Below, piece by piece: positions 1-6,050 of a stretch of DNA of 9,505 bases. Location of the stretch: NCBI GenBank assembly GCA_945897655.1, contig CAMDHB010000110.1:1-9505 (forward strand). The letters are read 5' to 3'. Origin of the DNA: Pseudorhodobacter antarcticus (lineage in GTDB: Bacteria > Pseudomonadota > Alphaproteobacteria > Rhodobacterales > Rhodobacteraceae). The position numbers and the translations under genes are program-made. Under the pieces are notes generated by a model, which saw nothing but the letters and a program-made list of their open reading frames with translations, was not told the origin of the DNA and did no database searches. How positions within the stretch are numbered: the stretch's first letter is position 1; every line of letters begins with the position of its first letter.

Positions 1-152
1 ACAAAGACGCAGGGGTCGGCGGCATCGACATGGAAATCATAGTTGATGCAGCCGGGTTCGGCGCGGGTGGGGGCGACTTGCGCCCCCAGCAGTGTGGCCA
101 GTTCTTCGCGGGTTTCGGGCCGGGCGGTGACGGTGCCGATGATGGTGTACAT
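1..152 (-). CDS. ABM-fold (antibiotic biosynthesis monooxygenase / YgiN-like) protein, 3' part outside window
   Basis: Reading the minus strand from the ATG at 152 gives 50 codons without a stop: MYTIIGTVTARPETREEL at the start, then R-x-E-P-G-C-I-N-Y-D-F-H, a short acidic turn and P-C-V-F. This pattern (beta strand with small residues, helix, then EPGCxxYDxH and PxxF) is typical of the ABM ferredoxin-like domain, found in small dimeric quinol monooxygenases and in many proteins of unknown role. Family members are about 95-110 residues, so roughly half is visible. The start lies one base after the permease stop (TGACATG), so it belongs to the same operon, and AAAGGG in the end of the permease gene can serve as ribosome site. 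Its reaction cannot be told from sequence. In a sugar operon it could be a mutarotase-like or detoxifying accessory protein (inference). Confidence 0.75.
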   Translation of the reverse strand, partial: MYTIIGTVTARPETREELATLLGAQVAPTRAEPGCINYDFHVDAADPCVF

Positions 153-153
153 G

Positions 154-1095
154 TCAGGCCCTTTTCTGGCTGAGCGCGACGGCCAGGATGATGATGGCGC
201 CACGGGCGATCAGTTGTTGGCTGAACTCCAGTCCCATCAGGATCAGGCCGTTATTGATGAGGCCGATCATCAATGCGCCGACGATAGTGCCAATGACGGT
301 GCCCTTGCCGCCGAACAGACTGGTGCCCCCCAAGACGGCGGCCGCGATGACGGACAGCTCATCCCCCTCGCCCAGTTGGAACCGGCCTGATTGCAGGCGT
401 CCGGCATAGAGCATCCCGGCAATCGCGGCCGCGGTAGAGGAGATGACAAGGACCTTGAACTTGATATTGCCAGTGTCGATCCCGGAGTAGCGGGCAGCCG
501 TTTCGCCACCGCCTGTGGCCAATACGCGGCGGCCAAAGCTGGTGCGGCGCAGAACAAAGTGGCCCAACGCCCCCGCCACCAACATCCAGAACAGCAGCAC
601 CGGGACCGGACCCATGGAACCGCCACCAAATAGCCAAGAGTAACCCGGCGAAAGGATCGGAACAGCGGCGGTGTCGGAAATCCACATGGCAACCCCCTTG
701 GCAATGCCCATCATGGCCAGCGTGGTCAGGAAGGACGGGATGCCGATGCGGGTCGTCAGCCAGCCGTTGAAGCACCCCACAGCGATACCGGTGGCGATGC
801 CAGCCAGCACGCCAGCCAGGGGCCCTGCGACCGCGATGGCCATGGCAACGGTCACGGTGGTGAGCCCCGCAACAGCACCGATGGACAGGTCGATTTCCCC
901 TGATGCCAGAACGAAGGTCATGGCCACCGCCATCACGGCGATCATCGCGGTCTGGCGGATGATGTTCAAAAGATTGGTGGGGTTCAGGAAACCCTTGTCG
1001 GCCAAGGTCACCGCAAAGACCGCAAAGATCACCACAAAGCCGATATAGATGATGTTCTGCCGCCAATTGGCGAGGAAGGGGATGCGCTCAGCCAT
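154..1095 (-). CDS. ABC sugar transporter permease, RbsC/XylH type (BPD_transp_2)
   Basis: Inner-membrane permease of 313 residues that should form the homodimeric channel of a sugar importer with the ATPase and binding protein of this operon. Strongly hydrophobic segments run through the whole chain. Family marks visible: the ASGEIDLSIGAVAGL motif near residues 65-79, the cytoplasmic GGGETAARYSGI loop that contacts the ATPase, and AAAVLGGTSLFGGKGT followed by the GALMIGLINNGL segment near the C-terminus. Length fits RbsC-type permeases (about 310-350). A longer reading frame reaches 1131, but the ATG at 1095 is chosen because AGGAGA sits 6 bases upstream and the resulting protein starts like relatives with a short polar N-terminus. 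It overlaps the end of the ATPase gene by 8 bases, which indicates coupled translation. The substrate is not determined by this protein. Confidence 0.93.
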   Translation of the reverse strand: MAERIPFLANWRQNIIYIGFVVIFAVFAVTLADKGFLNPTNLLNIIRQTAMIAVMAVAMTFVLASGEIDLSIGAVAGLTTVTVAMAIAVAGPLAGVLAGIATGIAVGCFNGWLTTRIGIPSFLTTLAMMGIAKGVAMWISDTAAVPILSPGYSWLFGGGSMGPVPVLLFWMLVAGALGHFVLRRTSFGRRVLATGGGETAARYSGIDTGNIKFKVLVISSTAAAIAGMLYAGRLQSGRFQLGEGDELSVIAAAVLGGTSLFGGKGTVIGTIVGALMIGLINNGLILMGLEFSQQLIARGAIIILAVALSQKRA

Positions 1096-2641
1096 GCTGG
1101 GTCTCCTGTGCAAGAGCCTTTTGGATTTCAATCTGCAATCGGCGTTCGGCGGCTTGCAGGCGGTGGCCGGGGTCGGGTTCGGTGGGGTCGTCCAGACTGG
1201 CTCGGTCGATCATTTGATGCGCCTTGCCGTCGGCCATGACGAGGATGCGATCACAAGCGGTCAGCAGTTCGGAGAGTTCAGAGGAGATCATGATGATCCC
1301 CTTGCCCTGCGCCGCCAGATCGCGGACCAGCCGGATGATTTCGGATTTCGACCCGATGTCGATGCCTGCGGTGGGTTCGTCCAGCACCAGGATATCCGGG
1401 TCAGTGGCCAGCCATTTGCCGATTACCACCTTTTGCTGGTTGCCGCCCGAAAGGGTTGACACGGCATCATCACGGCTGGCGGTCTTGATGGACAGGCGTT
1501 GAATCATGTCATCGGCGATCGCCTGCACTTTGGCCCGGTCCACGACGCCTTTGCCGGAAATGCGGTCCAAGACGGACAAGACCATGTTGGAGGCAACGGA
1601 ATGTGCAGGGATGATGCCTTGTGTGGCGCGGGCCTCGGGGACCAGTGCCACGCCGGCGGCGATGGCGTCTGCGGGTTTGCGAATGGCGACCCGCTGGCCC
1701 TTGATGCGGATCTCGCCCTTGGTTGCGGGTTCGATGCCGGCGATCACGCGGGCCAGGGCCGAGCGACCGGAGCCGAGAAGTCCGGCCAGACCAAGGACTT
1801 CACCTCGGTGGAGGGTTAAATTGACGTTGTCGGGTTTGTGGGGGCCGGAAAGGTTCGTGGCCTGCAGCAGGACCTCGCCACGGCTGGCATCGGAACGGTG
1901 GACGTCGGCCAAGCCTTTGGACCGTTTGCCGACGATATGTTCGATCATGGTGTCGATGGGCAGGTCTGCTAGCGGTGCCGTGATGACGTGTTTGCCGTCG
2001 CGCAGGATGGTGGCGCGGTCCGCGATTCGGGCGATTTCGTCCATCCGGTGACTGACGTAGATCACCGCCACACCCTGCGCCTTCAGCTTGCGCAGGAAGG
2101 TGAAAAGGCGATCCACGTCTGAGACGGCAAGGGCGGTGGAGGGTTCGTCGAGGATCAGGACTTTGGAGGACTGGCTGATCGCCTTGGCAATTTCGGTCAG
2201 TTGTTTCTGTCCGGCACCCAGGTCACCGACGACGGCCTTGGGGTCGACCTTGACCTCCAGCATGGCAAAGATCTCTGCCGCGTTGGCCTCGCAGGCTTTG
2301 TCGTCCAACAGGCCGCGCACGGTGCGGGCCTCTCGCGTCAGGTATATGTTCTGCGCCACGGTGAGGGTCGGGATCAGGCTCATTTCCTGAAAGTTCATCG
2401 CAATCCCTGCGGCGCGAGAGGCTTCGGGTGTGTGGGTGGTGAGGGGCACGCCACCCACCGCGATGGTCCCGGCATCGGGTTTGTGGACGCCATTCAGCAC
2501 CTTGAGGATGGTCGACTTCCCCGCCCCGTTGCCGCCAAGAAGGGCATGGACCTCGCCTGGGAGAACCGCGAAATCCACGTTGTCCAAGGCTTTGACACCG
2601 CCAAAGGCCTTGGAAATGCCCTTCATGACGACAGCGGTCAT
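1088..2641 (-). CDS. ABC sugar transporter ATP-binding protein, two fused NBDs (RbsA/XylG/MglA type)
   Basis: Cytoplasmic ATPase of 517 residues that powers the sugar importer. First NBD: Walker A GGNGAGKST at 36-44 (the usual LLGEN is LLGGN here), a divergent signature LGAGQKQL at 141-148, Walker B VLILDEPSTAL with D165/E166, and H-loop histidine H198. Second NBD: degenerate Walker A GLLGSGRS near 287-294 without the lysine, canonical signature LSGGNQQK at 397-404, Walker B LVLDEPTAGID with D421/E422, and ISSEL in place of the H-loop histidine. This asymmetry is the rule in RbsA-type proteins, so one competent and one degenerate site is expected. An ATG at 2659 is in frame, but the ATG at 2641 is preferred: it makes an ATGA overlap with the dehydrogenase stop and has GGGAGG upstream, while 2659 has none. 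The 3' end overlaps the permease start by 8 bases. Confidence 0.94.
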   Translation of the reverse strand: MTAVVMKGISKAFGGVKALDNVDFAVLPGEVHALLGGNGAGKSTILKVLNGVHKPDAGTIAVGGVPLTTHTPEASRAAGIAMNFQEMSLIPTLTVAQNIYLTREARTVRGLLDDKACEANAAEIFAMLEVKVDPKAVVGDLGAGQKQLTEIAKAISQSSKVLILDEPSTALAVSDVDRLFTFLRKLKAQGVAVIYVSHRMDEIARIADRATILRDGKHVITAPLADLPIDTMIEHIVGKRSKGLADVHRSDASRGEVLLQATNLSGPHKPDNVNLTLHRGEVLGLAGLLGSGRSALARVIAGIEPATKGEIRIKGQRVAIRKPADAIAAGVALVPEARATQGIIPAHSVASNMVLSVLDRISGKGVVDRAKVQAIADDMIQRLSIKTASRDDAVSTLSGGNQQKVVIGKWLATDPDILVLDEPTAGIDIGSKSEIIRLVRDLAAQGKGIIMISSELSELLTACDRILVMADGKAHQMIDRASLDDPTEPDPGHRLQAAERRLQIEIQKALAQETQHG

Positions 2642-3810
2642 TTCCCCACAGCCTCCCATAGGCCCGTTTCGCCAGAGCGGAGCAGGGCGTCGGCGACAAG
2701 TTCACAGGCTAGACCGTCTTGGAAGTTGGGACTGGGTTGCTTGCCCGTGGCTATGGCGCTGAAGAAGTCGTGGCATTCGACAATCTTGGTTTCAGAATAG
2801 CCGATCCCAAGGCCGGGGATGGGCCAGAGGCCCTGGCCATAGGGGTGCGCGGGGCCTGTGTAGACGGTTCGGAAACCGCGGGCATCCGCCGGATCATCCG
2901 CAAACATCACCTGCAACTCGTCGCGGCGTTCATAGTTGAACGCGATGGAACCTTTGGTGCCATGAATCTCCAGCGTGATGAAGTTGTTGCGGCCCCAGGC
3001 GTTGCGCGTCGCCTCCAACGAGCCAATCGCCCCGCTTTCGAATTTCAGCATCGAGACGACTTCGTCATCCACATCCACCTCCGCCCGTTCCCCACCCGCA
3101 GATTTCTCGGACGCGCCCAACTTGTCCACTCCGCCCTGCTGGATGGGCCGGGTTTTCACATACGTCCGGGTCATGGCATTGACCGCGGCGATGGGTCCGG
3201 CAAGGTAATGGGCCAGGTCGACGACATGGGTCCCGATGTCCCCCACGGCGCCCGAGCCTGCGATCTTCTTTTGAAACCGCCAGGACAGCGGGCCGTTTTC
3301 ATCCGCCGACCAGTCCTGCAAATAGGTGCCACGGAAGTTCAGAATCTGGCCAATGCGGCCTTCGTCGATGTATTTCTTGGCCAGCGCCACAGCAGGTGTC
3401 CGGCGATAGTTGAACGCGACCATATGGATCACCCCAGCGGCCTTGACCGCCTCAGCCATCGCCCGGGCCTCCTCAACCGTGCGGGCCAAGGGCTTTTCGC
3501 AGATGATATGCTTTCCAGCCTTCGCCGCAGCAATCGCAATCTCGGCATGCACGTTGTTCGGGGTGCAGATGTCGACCACGTCGATATCGGGCCGTGCGAT
3601 CACAGCGCGCCAATCCGATGACGCCTCATCAAAACCAAACCGCTGGCGGGCGGTCTCAGCCGCGCTGTCGGCTATGTCGACCACCACCTTGCGGTGCGGG
3701 ATCGCAGGCGCAGGCCAGAAGAACATCGGCATGGCGGCGTAAGCCATCGCATGGGCCTTGCCCATGAACCCGCCGCCGATCATGGCGACGTTCATCACGT
3801 TAGTCATCAT
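2638..3810 (-). CDS. Gfo/Idh/MocA family NAD(P)-dependent sugar dehydrogenase, resembling levoglucosan dehydrogenase (LgdA)
   Basis: Cytoplasmic oxidoreductase of 390 residues. The N-terminal Rossmann domain carries the dinucleotide loop GGGFMGKAH at 12-20, then VVDICTPN around 78-85 and the family hallmark CEKPLA at 104-109 with K106. The C-terminal half has FNYRRTPA at 133-140 and GSGAVGDIGTHVVDLA at 185-200; K106, D191 and H195 match the catalytic Lys-Asp-His triad of the family. From memory the text PMFFWPAPA near the N-terminus, YLQDWSAD, and GFRTVYTGPAHPYG near the C-terminus are like those of the levoglucosan dehydrogenase branch, which oxidises C3 of an anhydrosugar; I could not align it. 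Other glycoside or inositol dehydrogenases are alternatives. Two adjacent ATGs (3810, 3807) are possible, with AAGGA just upstream. It lies between the binding-protein and ATPase genes, so it probably acts on the imported compound. Confidence 0.92.
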   Translation of the reverse strand: MMTNVMNVAMIGGGFMGKAHAMAYAAMPMFFWPAPAIPHRKVVVDIADSAAETARQRFGFDEASSDWRAVIARPDIDVVDICTPNNVHAEIAIAAAKAGKHIICEKPLARTVEEARAMAEAVKAAGVIHMVAFNYRRTPAVALAKKYIDEGRIGQILNFRGTYLQDWSADENGPLSWRFQKKIAGSGAVGDIGTHVVDLAHYLAGPIAAVNAMTRTYVKTRPIQQGGVDKLGASEKSAGGERAEVDVDDEVVSMLKFESGAIGSLEATRNAWGRNNFITLEIHGTKGSIAFNYERRDELQVMFADDPADARGFRTVYTGPAHPYGQGLWPIPGLGIGYSETKIVECHDFFSAIATGKQPSPNFQDGLACELVADALLRSGETGLWEAVGK

Positions 3811-3840
3811 AAATATCCTTGGTGAGAGGGGCCAGGCAAG

Positions 3841-3872
3841 AGGCGCGGGCGGGGGAGCATCCGCCCGCGCCT
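3841..3872 (-). promoter_or_regulatory. Perfect 12-bp intercistronic hairpin between binding-protein and dehydrogenase genes
   Basis: AGGCGCGGGCGG at 3841-3852 is perfectly complementary to CCGCCCGCGCCT at 3861-3872, with an 8-base loop. It begins 4 bases after the stop codon of the binding-protein gene. There is no T-run on the transcript side, so it is not a standard intrinsic terminator. Such GC-rich hairpins after a binding-protein gene commonly protect the upstream mRNA from 3' exonucleases and give the binding protein a higher yield than downstream genes (known from mal-type operons; inference here). Confidence 0.7.
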
Positions 3873-3876
3873 AACC

Positions 3877-4992
3877 TCAGTTGGCCATCGAGTTCTTGAT
3901 GTTGTCGGTGGCTTCGGTCGAGTAGACCTGCGTCCAGGCCTCCAGCAGATTGTCGTGCGACACCGGCAGGGCGGGCAGCGCGACAAAGGCCGGGGCGGCT
4001 TTGCCAAGCAGGCCATAGCCAGCCAGTTTCGCCTCAACGATCCCGGCGTCATAGGGACGCTGGGCACCCAGACCCTTGATAAAGCCGTTCTGCGCCATGG
4101 AAATCGCGACGTTTTCGCCCAAGTCGACCGTGGTGATGATCAGGTCATCCCGGCCCGCATTCCGCGCCGCCGAAATCACGCCCTCAGCCGGCATGTCCCA
4201 CACCGCCCAGATACCCTGGATCTCCGGGTGAGAGGTCAGCATCGCCCCAGCCGCCTTTTCAGCATCCCCCGGAAAGTCCGGGCCGCCGATGCCCTGTTCG
4301 TCCACGATCTTGATATCGGGATAGTCGCTGGCAATTGTGGCCTTGAAGGCCTCATACCGCTGCCGGGTCACAAAGAAATCGGCGGCGTGGAAGACCAGAC
4401 CGATATTGCCCGCCCCGTTCAGCGCCTTGGCCATCAGATGGGCCGAGGCGACGCCGTTGCCGTAGTTGTCAGCCGACACGACCGAGACATAATCCTTGCC
4501 CGCCGTCATGCCGGCAGCGACGTTGTCCATGAACACGATCTTGACGCCCGCATCAGCCGCCGCCTTGTAGGCCGAGGCGGTCGCCGTCGGATCAACCGGG
4601 ATCGACACGATGATCGAAGGCTTTTGCGCCATGATCGTCTCGATATCCGACACCTGCTTTTCGGGTTTGAAGCCCGCATCGGTCACGGCGATAACTTCGA
4701 TGCCCATGATGGCGAACTGGGCCTGCAACCCGTCGATCTGCGCTTGGCTCCAGTCATTGCCGCCGATATGCATGACGATTGCGGCGGTGGCCTTCATCGC
4801 CTTGATCTGGGCCAGTTCGTCATCGGTCAGCACGATGTCCGAGGCGGGTGCCGGGTCTTCCCCGTTCGGGCCCTTGGACAGCACGGTTTCCACCAGTTTG
4901 GCCAGCGCCTCATCCGGACCGGCAAAAGCCGGTAAAGCGGTCATCAGCGCAAGCAGGGCCGCGCCGCCCAAAAGGCTGCGTCTTGTGATCAT
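3877..4992 (-). CDS. Periplasmic sugar-binding protein of the ABC importer (Peripla_BP_4 type)
   Basis: Exported solute-binding protein of 371 residues that would deliver the ligand to the permease. The N-terminus MITRRSLLGGAALLALMTAL is followed by PAFA-GP, a clear signal peptide with probable cleavage after A24; the RR-S-LL arrangement also fits a Tat signal. A roughly 40-residue linker precedes the first core strand ATAAIVMH (69-75). Core marks: W81 in GGNDW, AQKPSIIVSIPV at 122-133, AGVKIVFMDN at 148-157, VSADN at 172-176, AADFF at 203-207, VWDMPAE at 264-270, TVDLGE at 288-293 and AQRPY at 310-314. The ribosome site GGGAGGA is 6 bases before the ATG. The same core motifs recur in the leaderless protein at 7403-8407. 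The ligand is probably a sugar or polyol, not identified from sequence. Confidence 0.94.
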   Translation of the reverse strand: MITRRSLLGGAALLALMTALPAFAGPDEALAKLVETVLSKGPNGEDPAPASDIVLTDDELAQIKAMKATAAIVMHIGGNDWSQAQIDGLQAQFAIMGIEVIAVTDAGFKPEKQVSDIETIMAQKPSIIVSIPVDPTATASAYKAAADAGVKIVFMDNVAAGMTAGKDYVSVVSADNYGNGVASAHLMAKALNGAGNIGLVFHAADFFVTRQRYEAFKATIASDYPDIKIVDEQGIGGPDFPGDAEKAAGAMLTSHPEIQGIWAVWDMPAEGVISAARNAGRDDLIITTVDLGENVAISMAQNGFIKGLGAQRPYDAGIVEAKLAGYGLLGKAAPAFVALPALPVSHDNLLEAWTQVYSTEATDNIKNSMAN

Positions 4993-5027
4993 GGTCTTCC
5001 TCCCAGAAGGGGCATCCGCCCCGGTTT

Positions 5028-5840
5028 TCAGTGTGATTTCAGGTAAGTCATGCTGATCCGCGCCCCTTCGGCGGGGTCGGGCCAGGCATCAAGTTCGGCA
5101 CAGACCCAGCCCTGATAGCCGGTGTCGCGCAGGGCCTGCAGGATGGGCGCAGTCGGAATGTCACCACGGTCCAGCGGGGTAAAGGCGAAGGGATCACGCT
5201 GAAACCCCTTCAGATGCACATAGGAAATCCGGGCAGCATGATCGCGGATCAGCCGGGCCGGATCGCCCCCCGCCGCTGCAAGATGCGCAGTGTCGGGGCA
5301 GAAATCGATGGCGGTCAGGTCGAAAATCTTGGCCACCGTCTCGGGGCCTTCCACGATTGTCGACAGATGCGGATGGTAATGCGCCCTGAGGCCACGTGCC
5401 TCGGCCAGGTCCTTGATCCGGTCCAGCGCGGCGGCAAGCTTGTGGAAATCCGCCTCGCGGGTGCCGTCAAACCGCTTGGCCCCGCCCCCCACCACCAGAT
5501 GCGGCGCGCCCAGTTCGCCAGCACGGTCGGCGGCACGGGTCACCCGGGCCAGTTCCTCGGGCAGGATGTCATCATAGATGAAATTGCCCCCCGCATAGGC
5601 GGCAACCAGATGCAGCCCGGTGTTGGCCAGCAGGCTGCGGAAATCGGCGGCGGAATGATCCAGCAGGTTGCCGTCAAACACCTCGACCCCTTCGTATCCC
5701 GCCGCAGCGATCTCGCTAAGGGCGCGGTCCATTTGGCCAAAGGTGCGATAGGCCAGACGCGTGATCGAGGTAACCCCGACAGCATCGCCCCCAAGCGCGC
5801 CCCAGCAATTGGCGTGATAGGCCAGTTTCCAATCCGACAT
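5028..5840 (-). CDS. Sugar phosphate isomerase/epimerase-like TIM-barrel protein (AP_endonuc_2 / IolE-IolI type)
   Basis: Cytoplasmic enzyme of 270 residues, the usual length for the xylose-isomerase-like TIM-barrel family. Visible marks: strand YEGVEVFDG at 49-57 with E53, HLVAAYAGG at 77-85, the histidine-rich strand HYHPHLSTIVE at 154-164, CPDTAHLAAAG at 181-191 with D183 and H186, YVHLKG at 207-212 with H209, and CAELD at 247-251 with E249. D183, H209 and E249 are likely metal ligands by family pattern. Members catalyse isomerisation, epimerisation, dehydration (IolE) or beta-elimination of 3-keto-sugars (LgdB type). Next to a Gfo/Idh dehydrogenase, the last two are the most attractive roles (inference). 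It is the first gene of the operon, with a strong GGAGGGG ribosome site just before the ATG and 35 bases to the binding-protein gene. Confidence 0.9.
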   Translation of the reverse strand: MSDWKLAYHANCWGALGGDAVGVTSITRLAYRTFGQMDRALSEIAAAGYEGVEVFDGNLLDHSAADFRSLLANTGLHLVAAYAGGNFIYDDILPEELARVTRAADRAGELGAPHLVVGGGAKRFDGTREADFHKLAAALDRIKDLAEARGLRAHYHPHLSTIVEGPETVAKIFDLTAIDFCPDTAHLAAAGGDPARLIRDHAARISYVHLKGFQRDPFAFTPLDRGDIPTAPILQALRDTGYQGWVCAELDAWPDPAEGARISMTYLKSH

Positions 5841-5912
5841 CTTCCCCTCCGCTTGTTCGCCGCAGGCCTGTGGAACCCTTGGCCAGCCGAACCTCCCCGG
5901 CTGATGTGGCCA

Positions 5913-5941
5913 GAGTTAAGGGGGGATTCGCGTTAGGTCAA
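5913..5941 (-). promoter_or_regulatory. Candidate sigma-70-type promoter for the minus-strand operon
   Basis: On the minus strand TTGACC (5941-5936) and TAACTC (5918-5913) are separated by 17 bases. The -35 box is good and the -10 box is weak, which would suit a regulated promoter. It lies about 70 bases upstream of the first operon gene. It is a pattern call only, with no experimental mapping. Confidence 0.35.
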
Positions 5942-5947
5942 TATATT

Positions 5948-5972
5948 TTGTGCGCAACAAACAATTCTTTTG
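5948..5972. promoter_or_regulatory. Candidate operator dyads in the divergent control region
   Basis: TTGTGCGCAACAA at 5948-5960 is an inverted repeat (TTGT, 5-base spacer, ACAA), directly followed by a second, CAAA-N7-TTTG at 5958-5972. They lie in the only AT-rich part of the divergent region, immediately upstream of the candidate -35 box of the minus-strand operon and about 90 bases upstream of the repressor start. The place is right for an operator of the adjacent ROK repressor, but no second copy is present to confirm a consensus. Confidence 0.3.
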
Positions 5973-6050
5973 CTGATTAAATGCAGAAGTATTCCCTTGA
6001 TCCGGCGAAGGTCCCGAATTATCAAAGAAAAAGGAAGGAACGCAGCCGCA

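Noticed and set aside
2642..2659. Upstream ATG at 2659 as start of the ABC ATPase
   Set aside because: No ribosome site before it; the ATG at 2641 has GGGAGG upstream, an ATGA overlap and matches where the family homology begins.
2719..3621. Long open frame on the plus strand (300 codons), and a similar one at 3955-4935 (326 codons)
   Set aside because: Both are antisense to well-supported genes (dehydrogenase, binding protein), have no family pattern and are expected in high-GC DNA.
5970..6050. Upstream extension of the ROK gene from a TTG at 5970
   Set aside because: The extra 27 codons are basic and unlike ROK proteins, the purine-rich ribosome site lies inside them before ATG 6051, and they overlap the likely control region.
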